Shown here: positions 17,500 to 26,107 of the stretch, piece by piece
Position numbering within the stretch: position 1 is the stretch's first letter
How the letters are laid out: each line of letters begins with the position of its first letter
Source: an uncultured Aureispira sp.
GTDB taxonomy: Bacteria > Bacteroidota > Bacteroidia > Chitinophagales > Saprospiraceae
Reading direction: 5' to 3'
Assembly: GCA_905480075.1 (NCBI GenBank)
Contig: CAJQOX010000045.1
Location: 1-34,460, forward strand
DNA: 34,460 nt
Made by a program: the position numbers and the translations under genes
The notes under the pieces: model-generated
The model's input: only the letters and a program-made list of their open reading frames with translations
Databases searched by the model: none
What the model was told of the DNA's origin: nothing

Positions 17500-17507
17500 C
17501 AAATATA
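17500..17507 (-). promoter_or_regulatory. Putative -7 element (TATATTTG) for the GT4 gene
   Basis: Matches TAnnTTTG on the minus strand, 37 nt before the Met at 17463, and overlaps the Met at 17502 used by the ORF track. Confidence 0.35.
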
Positions 17508-17581
17508 AAAATTAACCCCTAAAAGAAAAGTAAAAACAATACAAGGAATAAACCAATTATAAAACAATGAAAAAAAATAGT

Positions 17582-17589
17582 TATATTTG
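17582..17589 (+). promoter_or_regulatory. Putative -7 element (TATATTTG) for the 17642 membrane protein gene
   Basis: TAnnTTTG match ending 52 nt before the ATG at 17642; divergent partner of the 17500-17507 element. Confidence 0.35.
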
Positions 17590-17641
17590 TAATAAAAATT
17601 CCCATTAGACATAAGGAGCACAAAATACATCTTTAGTCAAT

Positions 17642-19027
17642 ATGTTTATAATTACATGGCAAATTCTTTTTAGTACAGATTATATATTGATGCCTGTATT
17701 GGCATTGATATGGATACTACTTGCAAGAACATACAGAAACATAAACTACAGAGGAAAAATATTTGCCAAGTATTTTTTACCTGCCCTCATTGCCCGGTTT
17801 GCCGGTGCAATACTTACAGGTATAATGTATCAGCATTATTATGGATATGGCGACACATATTATTACTTTTTTGGGACAAAAGATATATTTAATACATTAT
17901 TCAACAGTCCTGTTGCTGCATATGAGATGTTATTTGTAGATATTTCGGATTGGAACCTGACGACACATTCTCATGTAACCTTCCGTGGAATTTTCGGAAA
18001 GCCAAAAGAAGCAATGGTGATTAAAATTTGTGGTTTTTTTAGTCCACTGGGATTAGGCACCTATATAGGCACTTCATTTACTATCACAGTATTTAGTTTT
18101 TTGGGCTGTTGGGGGATATACCGTGTCTTTTATGACCTATATCCACATTTACATAAGAGGTTAGCAATCGTCATATTATTTTTACCCTCATTATGTTTTT
18201 GGGGGACAGGAATAATGAAAGATTCATTAGTAATTGCAGGTTTGGGCTTTTATATAAACGGTATATATTATGGTATTATCAGAAAAAGAAAAAAAATACT
18301 ACGATCCTTATTTTTAATTATTGTGGGAATCTTGTTGATGAAATCAATAAAAATATACGTCCTGGTCTCTATCATTCCTGCTACGATATTATGGGTATTT
18401 TTCATGTATAAGACTAGAATAAAAAACCCAATCTTAGAAAAAATTGCCAGCCCTGTTTTTTTGGTTTTCGGAGCATTAGGAGGTTATTTAATAATGCAAC
18501 AACTTGGTTCAATTTATTCACAATTCACCTTTGAAGGGTTTATCGAAGAAGCTAAAAAAGTACAATGGTGGCTTAAGTTGAGTACAGAAAGAGATGGGGG
18601 CAGCGGCTACGATTTGGGAGAATTAGACCCTTCTCCGAGTGGACTTCTTAAAATATTTCCAAAAGCAATAAATGTAACATTATTCAGGCCATATCTATGG
18701 GAAGCAAAAAAGTTAATACTAATACCCACTGTAATAGAATCTTTCCTGACTTTATTATTTACAATTTATGTTTTTTTTAAGACGGGTGTTTTCAGATTAC
18801 TCCGAATATTACTAAGGGATCCTGTTATACTTTTTTGCATGACCTTTTCATTAATTTTTGCATTTTGCGTAGGCTTCACCTCTTTTAATTTCGGGGCATT
18901 AGCAAGGTATAAAATCCCATGTTTACCATTTTATTTTATTGGGTTAATATTAATCTTGGACAAAGTAAACAATAAGGACAATTATTCTGTTGGCACTGAT
19001 TCAAAACTAAAGCCGGAATCTGAATAA
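17642..19027 (+). CDS. Multi-pass integral membrane protein, possibly envelope polysaccharide related
   Basis: 461 aa with many hydrophobic spans and a conserved-looking LPSLCFWGTGIMKDSLV segment. Family not confidently recognised. Confidence 0.75.
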   Translation: MFIITWQILFSTDYILMPVLALIWILLARTYRNINYRGKIFAKYFLPALIARFAGAILTGIMYQHYYGYGDTYYYFFGTKDIFNTLFNSPVAAYEMLFVDISDWNLTTHSHVTFRGIFGKPKEAMVIKICGFFSPLGLGTYIGTSFTITVFSFLGCWGIYRVFYDLYPHLHKRLAIVILFLPSLCFWGTGIMKDSLVIAGLGFYINGIYYGIIRKRKKILRSLFLIIVGILLMKSIKIYVLVSIIPATILWVFFMYKTRIKNPILEKIASPVFLVFGALGGYLIMQQLGSIYSQFTFEGFIEEAKKVQWWLKLSTERDGGSGYDLGELDPSPSGLLKIFPKAINVTLFRPYLWEAKKLILIPTVIESFLTLLFTIYVFFKTGVFRLLRILLRDPVILFCMTFSLIFAFCVGFTSFNFGALARYKIPCLPFYFIGLILILDKVNNKDNYSVGTDSKLKPESE

Positions 19028-19605
19028 TATTTTAAAACTTTTGGCAAAATAAATTCCAGTCTGTCCCAGGATTTAATATTATCATGCAAAACAACAATTG
19101 ACCCGTCCGAGGCATTATTAATAATATTTTTCAGCGTTTTTTCCCCGGAAGACAAAGGATCAAAGTCACCGGCTATTACATCCCACAAAACTATTTTATA
19201 ATTTTCTTTCAGGAGTTTAATCTGGTTTGGGCTTATTTTTCCATAAGGTGGTCTGAACAAGGGGGATTTTACATATTTACTACAAAGGTCAACATTATTT
19301 AAATAATTAGCAGTAGAAACAGTCCAACCGTTAAGATGATTGAATGTATGGTTACCTACCTGATGACCACAATCTAAAATCTGTTGATAAATTTCGGGAT
19401 TTTTTTTTACATTGGCGCCTACACAAAAAAAAGTAGCTTTGGCATTAAAGCGGCTTAATTGGTTGAGAACCCAAGGAGTGATATCGGGAATGGGGCCATC
19501 ATCGAAAGTCAGGTATATTTTTTTATACTCAGATGGTTTGTAGCGCCATATGAAGCCCGGAAAAAGCCATTGAAACCAAAGAGGAGTACGCACAGGATAA
19601 AACAT
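18982..19605 (-). CDS. Polysaccharide deacetylase (NodB homology domain, CE4)
   Basis: 207 aa. KIYLTFDDGPIPDIT, KATFFCVG, GHQVGNHTFNH, FRPPYGK, LWDVIAGDFDP and VVLHD motifs. Confidence 0.93.
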   Translation of the reverse strand: MFYPVRTPLWFQWLFPGFIWRYKPSEYKKIYLTFDDGPIPDITPWVLNQLSRFNAKATFFCVGANVKKNPEIYQQILDCGHQVGNHTFNHLNGWTVSTANYLNNVDLCSKYVKSPLFRPPYGKISPNQIKLLKENYKIVLWDVIAGDFDPLSSGEKTLKNIINNASDGSIVVLHDNIKSWDRLEFILPKVLKYYSDSGFSFESVPTE

Positions 19606-19611
19606 GAGTAT

Positions 19612-19908
19612 CTATTTGAGTGTCATAGTATATTCAACGACTGCAACAATTTGCGATTCAGTCAGCAAAGAATTGAAAGCAGGCATAATATTTCTACCGT
19701 TTTTTACTACTTCGATCCTTTGATCAATACTCAGAGTAGAGGCGGGTAATTCCTTAGCACCATTTACCCCCATTCTTCCATCGGCACCATGACAGGAAAG
19801 ACATCTTGATTTATAAATCTGGACACCTGTCAATTTTTCATTCTCCTGTAAAATTGAATTACAGGCAGAAAACAAGAAGAAAAAAGCAAAAAAGATAATA
19901 ATTCTCAT
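19612..19908 (-). CDS. Small c-type cytochrome, probable lipoprotein
   Basis: 98 aa. Lipobox-like LFSACNS, haem-binding CLSCH (CxxCH) followed by GADGRMGVNGAKEL, and distal Met (NIMPAF). Lies 6 nt upstream of the deacetylase start. Confidence 0.88.
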   Translation of the reverse strand: MRIIIFFAFFFLFSACNSILQENEKLTGVQIYKSRCLSCHGADGRMGVNGAKELPASTLSIDQRIEVVKNGRNIMPAFNSLLTESQIVAVVEYTMTLK

Positions 19909-20087
19909 AATTTATAGAATATCATGGAACTGTTCGCCCCAATTTTGTATTTTATTATTATATTGGAATATATAAATAAAAGTTAACTTTCCTTATTATA
20001 ATATAATAATTTTCATGAATAATAAACAGACATCTATATATTCCAAAAACTCACTAACATTTTATAACTTTTAAATAAAAAATCATA

Positions 20088-21074
20088 ATGGAAATCTCTT
20101 TGGCAGTTATTGGAATCATCCTGTTATTCTTGTTTTTTTCAACAATAAAAATAGTACAGGAGCGGTCGGCTAAAATAGTACAAAGGCTAGGCAGCTTCAA
20201 CAGGATATTGCATCCTGGTATTAATTTCTGCATTCCGGTTATAGAAAACATAGCTGGAACAGTAAATCTAAAAGTACAGCAATTAGATATACACATTGAA
20301 ACAAAAACTCAGGATGATGTTTTTGTTAAGTTACAAGTTTCAGTGCATGTACAAATAATGAAAAATAAAGTTCAGGAAGCCTTTTATGAACTCGATGATC
20401 CTTATGGACAAATTTCATCCTATATTTTTGACACAGTACGTGCCGAAGTTCCAAAACTGGACCTGGATGATGTTTTTTCCCGTAAAGACGACATTGCTAC
20501 CGCTGTAAAAACAGAACTTTCTGAGCATATGGATAAATATGGCTACAAAATTGTGCAGACGTTGATCACTGATATTGATCCTGATTCATTAGTAAAAGAA
20601 TCGATGAACCGAATTAATGCTGCCAAACGTAACAAAGAAGCAATAGCTGAAGATGCAGAGGGGCGTAAAATTGCTAAAATCCTGGATGCTGAGGCTGACA
20701 AGGAATCAAAGCGTCTACAGGGAGAAGGTGTGGCTGAACAGCGTTTGGCAATAATCAAAGGGTTTGCCGATTCTGTTGAAGATTTCAGCAATACCTTAAG
20801 CGGGGTATCTCCTATAGAAATCATGCAATTTGTATTATTAACACAGCACTATGATACAATAAAAGATATAGGGGAGAAAAACTCATCAATCATTGTCCCT
20901 TATTCTCCGGGTAATTTACAGAATTTACAACAACAACTGATGGAGGGTAATCTGATGGCAGATAAAATCAGTGAACTAAGTAAAAACCGTCAGGATTCAT
21001 TTGACAAAATGAGTTTTGCTGAAAAAGAAAAATCAATTTTGGATATTGATACAAATCTCGATAAGATTTTATAA
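20088..21074 (+). CDS. SPFH/Band 7 (stomatin/prohibitin-like) membrane protein
   Basis: 328 aa. N-terminal TM, then VQERSAKIVQRLGSFNRILHPGINFCIPVIE...TKTQDDVFVKLQVSVHVQI, and a C-terminal coiled region INAAKRNKEAIAEDAEGRKIAKILDAEADKESKRLQGEGVAEQRLAI. Confidence 0.93.
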   Translation: MEISLAVIGIILLFLFFSTIKIVQERSAKIVQRLGSFNRILHPGINFCIPVIENIAGTVNLKVQQLDIHIETKTQDDVFVKLQVSVHVQIMKNKVQEAFYELDDPYGQISSYIFDTVRAEVPKLDLDDVFSRKDDIATAVKTELSEHMDKYGYKIVQTLITDIDPDSLVKESMNRINAAKRNKEAIAEDAEGRKIAKILDAEADKESKRLQGEGVAEQRLAIIKGFADSVEDFSNTLSGVSPIEIMQFVLLTQHYDTIKDIGEKNSSIIVPYSPGNLQNLQQQLMEGNLMADKISELSKNRQDSFDKMSFAEKEKSILDIDTNLDKIL

Positions 21075-21091
21075 AATCCTTACTAGCAAAA

Positions 21092-21127
21092 AAACAGAGG
21101 CTGTTCAGTATGGGCAGCCTTTTTTTT
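21092..21127. terminator. Intrinsic terminator between convergent SPFH and PAP2 genes
   Basis: AGGCTGTTC-AGTAT-GGGCAGCCT (with G-U pairs) flanked by an A run and a T run, so it could work in both directions. Confidence 0.8.
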
Positions 21128-21162
21128 ATTCCAATAAATCTCAGTGCAGGAAAGATCAATCA

Positions 21163-21855
21163 CTATTTTTTTTTCAGGAGAAGCTTTCCCGGTAATTTAT
21201 AAGCATATTTTTGATGCAGCCAATAGACAAAAAGTGCTATCAAAAAGCCTGTCAACATACCTGAGGTTACATCTTTAAGAAAATGCTGAACAAGGTACAT
21301 TCTGGAAACTCCAACTAAAACAGCGCATAACAGGCAAAGATATTTCAAGCTTTTAGAAGTAAGAAAAAAAGCAAGAAGAGAAAACAAAGCAAAAGCAGAA
21401 GTGGTATGCCCTGAAGGGAAACTTGTAGTCCAGCCACTGTGTAAAACTACATCCGGAATATAATTGGGCAATGCTGAATCTTTCAATAAATCATTAAAAA
21501 AACGTTCCGGTCTTTCATGTTCAAAAAACCGTTTGAGCACACCACTTGTGACTAAAACCAAGAGAGCATTAACACATATTGCAAAACTTTTGGAATAGGC
21601 AATAAACAAAAAAGCCAAAATGGAAAAAACATATAGGAAGCCTTCACCTAAAGAGGTGCAGAAAATAAAAAAGGAATTTTTTAATTCTGTTCTGTTCTCT
21701 GCAAAATAAAGAATGACATCTCCTTTTTCGACCAGAAAAATCAATAGAAAAGCAGCCAAACTCCACAGGATTAGAAAGGCTGTGATAAAGCCAAAATTAT
21801 CTTTAAGGAAATGTAAATTATTATTATCATTTTCATCCATTAAATCAGAATTCAT
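21163..21855 (-). CDS. PAP2 superfamily phosphatase
   Basis: 230 aa hydrophobic protein with the PAP2 motifs KRFFEHERPERF, FPSGHTTSAFA and VGVSRMYLVQHFLKDV. Confidence 0.9.
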   Translation of the reverse strand: MNSDLMDENDNNNLHFLKDNFGFITAFLILWSLAAFLLIFLVEKGDVILYFAENRTELKNSFFIFCTSLGEGFLYVFSILAFLFIAYSKSFAICVNALLVLVTSGVLKRFFEHERPERFFNDLLKDSALPNYIPDVVLHSGWTTSFPSGHTTSAFALFSLLAFFLTSKSLKYLCLLCAVLVGVSRMYLVQHFLKDVTSGMLTGFLIALFVYWLHQKYAYKLPGKLLLKKK

Positions 21856-21892
21856 AATGCAAAGTAATTTTATAAAGCTAAACAGACATTAC

Positions 21893-23449
21893 CTAATCAG
21901 ATTTACCGAAGGATAAATATTGTCTGAAAAAAGAAAATAATTTATCAAAATTAATTACTCTTGAATCGTTAAAAGCTTTAAAAGTAATAAAAACACCAAT
22001 AGGCAAGAGGACCAGATTAGGGAGCCATGAACCGACCCAACAAGTAATTTCAACTTTTGTTGCTAAATTTTCACCAACTAAAAAAAGAACAAAAAACAAC
22101 ATAAAAAATATTATTGCCACTAAGATAGGCCAACCAAACCCACCTTTTCGAATAATAGCCCCCATAGGAGCCCCAATAAACAAAAAAAGTAAGCAAGCAA
22201 GCGCGAAAGAAAATTTCTGATGGATTTCATTTTCGTGTTCCACATGCACTCGGTTGTTCGTTTTAAGATATTCAGAAACACCATGTGCCTGACCCTTTAT
22301 ATTTTGACAAAAGCCAGCCGCACGTTGATAAATATAATCCACTTTTTTAGATGGGATCATTTGAGAGAATTTTGTAACGGAGCTATCTATAGAAACATGG
22401 GGTGCGGCCAATAAATCAGGTGGGAAATAGCATTTAAGATGTCTGCTCACAGGAATTTTTACAGAGTCATTCATCTCTAGTCCTTCTCTTCTGAATTGAA
22501 ACATAGCATCAGCGTTACGTTTTAGCATAGCATATCTTTGGACTCTTTTATTGTACAAAGAATCAATAGCCCTCAATAATTGTTTGGTCGAGAGGAGAGA
22601 ATAATGTCCTTTAAACAGGTCCTCATTTGTTTCGTTAAATTCAAATTCGCTCAAATCAAAGAGAGTTGTATAGGATTCGAAATTCATTGTCATAAGAGGA
22701 AAGGCAGCAGGTCTGTCAGCTTCAGGAGTCAGTTCTTCGTAACGCGTACCATTAAGCAGTTCGACCACCAAAAAAGAACGTTTAATAATAGTATCTTTTT
22801 CAACAATACTGTCATTAAGAGTAACTTTTATTTTTTGTTTTACAGAATCATTGGAATAGTACAGTCCTCCGCTTTCGGCATTCGTCTGACCTTTGTATCC
22901 TCCGGCTACCGTGTGATCATAAATTTTTAACCCTTTCAGGACTTTACCATCGGGATCTTTTTTTCTAACAAAAATAGAGACATTTTTGAAGTCATTATTA
23001 AACTGACCTTCCTGAAAAGTAAGGGCAGGTTTTTGTTTGCGAATATCATAAAGAGTTGACTTGAACCTAAGGGCCGTGACAGGTATCAGTTGGTTTGAAA
23101 AAACAAAAGAGACAACCGCCAGTAAAAAGGCAAAAAACAAGAGAGGAGACATCACCCTGAAAAGGGAAAGACCGGCAGACTTCATAGACACCAATTCATA
23201 ATTTTCTGCAAGGTTACCAAGGGTCATAACCGAGGCGATCAATACTCCAAAGACCATAGCTCTTGGAATCATAGCCAATGATTGGTAAAACAAGAGTTCA
23301 AAGATGATAGACAAATCCAGCCCTTTGCCAATAATTTCATCAATATATTTCCAGAGGAATTGCATATTGAAGATAAACATGGCAACCATGGTCCATATAA
23401 CAAGAGGTGGGACAAAGCTTTTAATAATTAATTTGTCAATTTTTTTCAT
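21893..23449 (-). CDS. LptF/LptG (YjgP/YjgQ) family permease
   Basis: 518 aa. N-terminal MKKIDKLIIKSFVPPLVIWTMVAMFIFNMQFLWKYIDEIIGKGLD, a large periplasmic region, C-terminal FSFALACLLFLFIGAPMGAIIRKGGFGWPILVAIIFF. LptF versus LptG not assigned. Confidence 0.92.
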   Translation of the reverse strand: MKKIDKLIIKSFVPPLVIWTMVAMFIFNMQFLWKYIDEIIGKGLDLSIIFELLFYQSLAMIPRAMVFGVLIASVMTLGNLAENYELVSMKSAGLSLFRVMSPLLFFAFLLAVVSFVFSNQLIPVTALRFKSTLYDIRKQKPALTFQEGQFNNDFKNVSIFVRKKDPDGKVLKGLKIYDHTVAGGYKGQTNAESGGLYYSNDSVKQKIKVTLNDSIVEKDTIIKRSFLVVELLNGTRYEELTPEADRPAAFPLMTMNFESYTTLFDLSEFEFNETNEDLFKGHYSLLSTKQLLRAIDSLYNKRVQRYAMLKRNADAMFQFRREGLEMNDSVKIPVSRHLKCYFPPDLLAAPHVSIDSSVTKFSQMIPSKKVDYIYQRAAGFCQNIKGQAHGVSEYLKTNNRVHVEHENEIHQKFSFALACLLFLFIGAPMGAIIRKGGFGWPILVAIIFFMLFFVLFLVGENLATKVEITCWVGSWLPNLVLLPIGVFITFKAFNDSRVINFDKLFSFFRQYLSFGKSD

Positions 23450-23572
23450 CTGTCAATTATGACATATAAGAATCGAAAGTGATAGAGAGTAAAAACTAAA
23501 GATAAAAAAAAGCCACTTAAACAAAGATTGCAAAGTAGCATTTAATAAAATTTAAGGTAAACAAATATAAAG

Positions 23573-24373
23573 TTAAACTTTAGATTTTTTCTTTTTAAGC
23601 GCTTCATCGACAAAATCAAAAGTAGAGAGTATGTCAGGCTTACCATCAACAATAGCAACATCGTGTTCAAAATGAGCAGAGACTTTCCCATCTTTTGTTA
23701 ATATAGTCCATCCATCATTAAGTTGTCTTATTTTAGCTGTCCCGAGGTTAATCATAGGTTCTATAGCGAGTACCATACCATTTTTCAACATTTTCCCCTT
23801 CCCTCTTCTTCCATAATTGGGCACCTGTGGTTCCTCATGCATTGTACGTCCTAATCCATGCCCCACTAACTCTCTGACAACACCATAACCGTGTTTTTCG
23901 GTAAAAGACTGGATTGCAAATCCAATATCTCCTATCCTATTACCTGCACAACATTGCTCAATTCCAAGATAGAGGCTTTTTTTGGTAATTTCCAGAAGTT
24001 GTTTAATTTCCGGCGACACCTCCCCTACTTCAAAAGTATAAGCGTGGTCACCATAAAAGCCATTCATAAGGACACCGCAATCAACGGAAATGACATCACC
24101 ATTCTGAAGGGGTTTGTCATCAGGAATACCATGTACAACCTGCGCATTCGGAGACATACACAAAGTATTGGGGAAGTCATAAAGCCCCAAAAACCCAGGC
24201 ACACCACCATTATCCCGTATATATTCTTCTGCTATCTTATCCAAATAAAGAGTTGTTACACCAGGTTCAACCAATTCAGCAATGATGCCCAAGGTTTTAG
24301 AAACCAAGAGGGCGCTTTGCCTCATTAATTCAATTTCTTCTTTAGTTTTATAAATTATAGGTTGGTCAGCCAT
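23573..24373 (-). CDS. map: Methionine aminopeptidase, type I
   Basis: 266 aa. Metal ligands and motifs: VHGIPDDKPLQNGDVISVDCG, GDHAYTF, LVGHGLGRTMHEEPQVPNYG, NGMVLAIEPMINLG, SAHFEHDVAI. Confidence 0.96.
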   Translation of the reverse strand: MADQPIIYKTKEEIELMRQSALLVSKTLGIIAELVEPGVTTLYLDKIAEEYIRDNGGVPGFLGLYDFPNTLCMSPNAQVVHGIPDDKPLQNGDVISVDCGVLMNGFYGDHAYTFEVGEVSPEIKQLLEITKKSLYLGIEQCCAGNRIGDIGFAIQSFTEKHGYGVVRELVGHGLGRTMHEEPQVPNYGRRGKGKMLKNGMVLAIEPMINLGTAKIRQLNDGWTILTKDGKVSAHFEHDVAIVDGKPDILSTFDFVDEALKKKKSKV

Positions 24374-24429
24374 TTCAAATTAAATTATTCAGAAATATCA
24401 ATACAAAATATACATTTTTAAATTACCTA

Positions 24430-24437
24430 CAAAAATA
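24430..24437 (-). promoter_or_regulatory. Putative -7 element (TATTTTTG) for map
   Basis: TAnnTTTG on the minus strand, 57 nt upstream of the map ATG. No good -33 element. Confidence 0.25.
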
Positions 24438-24909
24438 AAAAAACTAAAAAGAATAGCAGATAATTTAACAAAAATTTTATTCAGTAAAGATTATTAATAA
24501 TAAGATAGAATAACAAAACAGACCTTTGGTTATCTCAAATATAGAAAAAATCCCAAATATAGACGATTACAATATTTAACATGCTGTAAAACAACCAAAT
24601 AGCACAAGGAATGCGTTTTGCAATTACATAATCAACCCTCCCTTAAAAAATAAGAATTATAAAGACAATTGAAATTTTATATTCATTCATCTTTATTTAT
24701 GTTTTTTATAAATGCTTCATAAATTTTAGATATAAAATTTATTTAGCACTAATTTTTACAGCATCTTATTTCATTTTCCTTTAACAAATACAATGAATAC
24801 TTAGATAGACTAAATACAAGATCGCCAAAGGCTTAAACTTAAAATATCAAATATTAATTTTTGGTATTATCAAATTGAATTAAACAAACCATTACCTAAA
24901 ACAAAAAAC

Positions 24910-26025
24910 ATGAAAAAGTTATTGAATATCATATTACTGGCATTTTTTTTTACATCAATTACAAATGCACAAACGGTAGGTGTTGCCATAAATGATGATG
25001 GTTCGGATGCTGACGATTCAGCAATTTTAGATGTTAAATCAACTACACAAGGAATACTGATTCCGAGAATGACCGAAACACAAAGAGACAATATTAGTTC
25101 TCCTGCCGTTGGACTTTTAGTATTCCAAACAGACGGAACGGCAGGGTTTTACTATCATGACGGAACAGAATGGATGTCAATAGCCGGCACATCCACAACA
25201 TTATCAGCACCTGGCCTTAGTACAACTTCAGTGAGTTCTATAACAACAACAGGAGCCACTACGGGAGGAAATATCAGTAGCGATGGAGGTGCATCCGTTA
25301 CAGCCCGTGGGGTATGCTATTCTACTTCTGCCAATCCAACTACATCCGACAATACAACTTCAGACGGTTCCGGAACAGGATCATTCAGCAGTACATTATC
25401 AAATCTGACCTCCGGCACTACCTATTATGTCAGAGCATATGCAACTAATAGTGTTGGCACCTCTTATGGAAGCCAAGTCAATTTTACTACTTCAAGTCCA
25501 TCCTACTCAGTTGGTGATTTAGTGGAAGGAGGAATCGTATTCTACCTTTTACAATCAGGAGATCCAGGATACAGTTCAACTGTTCAACACGGGTTGGTAG
25601 TTTCAATAGGAGAGATAAATTCAAGCAACAAAGATACAGAATTTGGCTGCAAGGGTACAGTTATTGGAACATCCTACGGCATCGGTACCGGCCAGGCAAA
25701 TACAAATGCTATTTTAGCTGGATGCGGCACTGCTAATATTGCTGCAGATCTATGTGACAACTATTCTGTAACATCCGGAGGAATCACTTATAGCGATTGG
25801 TATCTACCAAGTCATGACGAAATGGATGAACTTTACAACGCATCCACATATGGTGGAGGAACTATCACTTTAACAACAAACTTAAATAATGTAGAGTACT
25901 ATACCTCGACAGAAGATGGGTCTTCTACAAGCGACTATGCATACCATCTGCACTTCAATGGTTATCATATGCACAGTGATAAAAAGAACAAGGATAAGAA
26001 TGTTGTTGCAGTAAGAAGTTTTTAA
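24910..26025 (+). CDS. Secreted protein with fibronectin III-like and DUF1566/Lcl C-terminal-like domains
   Basis: 371 aa. Signal peptide MKKLLNIILLAFFFTSITNAQ. Stem AILDVKSTTQGILIPRMTETQRDNI common in Bacteroidota adhesins. FnIII-like GARGVCYST...LTSGTTYYVRAYATNSVGTSYG...FTT. DUF1566-like VGDLVEGGIVFYL...SDWYLPSHDEMDELY...YYTSTE...VVAVRSF. Confidence 0.85.
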   Translation: MKKLLNIILLAFFFTSITNAQTVGVAINDDGSDADDSAILDVKSTTQGILIPRMTETQRDNISSPAVGLLVFQTDGTAGFYYHDGTEWMSIAGTSTTLSAPGLSTTSVSSITTTGATTGGNISSDGGASVTARGVCYSTSANPTTSDNTTSDGSGTGSFSSTLSNLTSGTTYYVRAYATNSVGTSYGSQVNFTTSSPSYSVGDLVEGGIVFYLLQSGDPGYSSTVQHGLVVSIGEINSSNKDTEFGCKGTVIGTSYGIGTGQANTNAILAGCGTANIAADLCDNYSVTSGGITYSDWYLPSHDEMDELYNASTYGGGTITLTTNLNNVEYYTSTEDGSSTSDYAYHLHFNGYHMHSDKKNKDKNVVAVRSF

Positions 26026-26107
26026 ACATTGGGTTAATTATCCGTGGAGTTTAGAAATGCAGGTAGCAAGAAAAAAATCATCTATACAATGAAAAAACCC
26101 ATTTATT

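Noticed and set aside
21713-22930. Plus-strand ORFs opposite the PAP2 and LptF/G genes (21713..21916, 22220..22414, 22580..22930)
   Set aside because: Antisense to well-supported membrane protein genes, with no domain signatures.
25800-26025. Possible diversity-generating retroelement target at the C-terminus of the DUF1566-like protein
   Set aside because: No reverse transcriptase, no template repeat copy and no conspicuous AAY-rich variable codons in the window. It would need a genome search for a matching template repeat.
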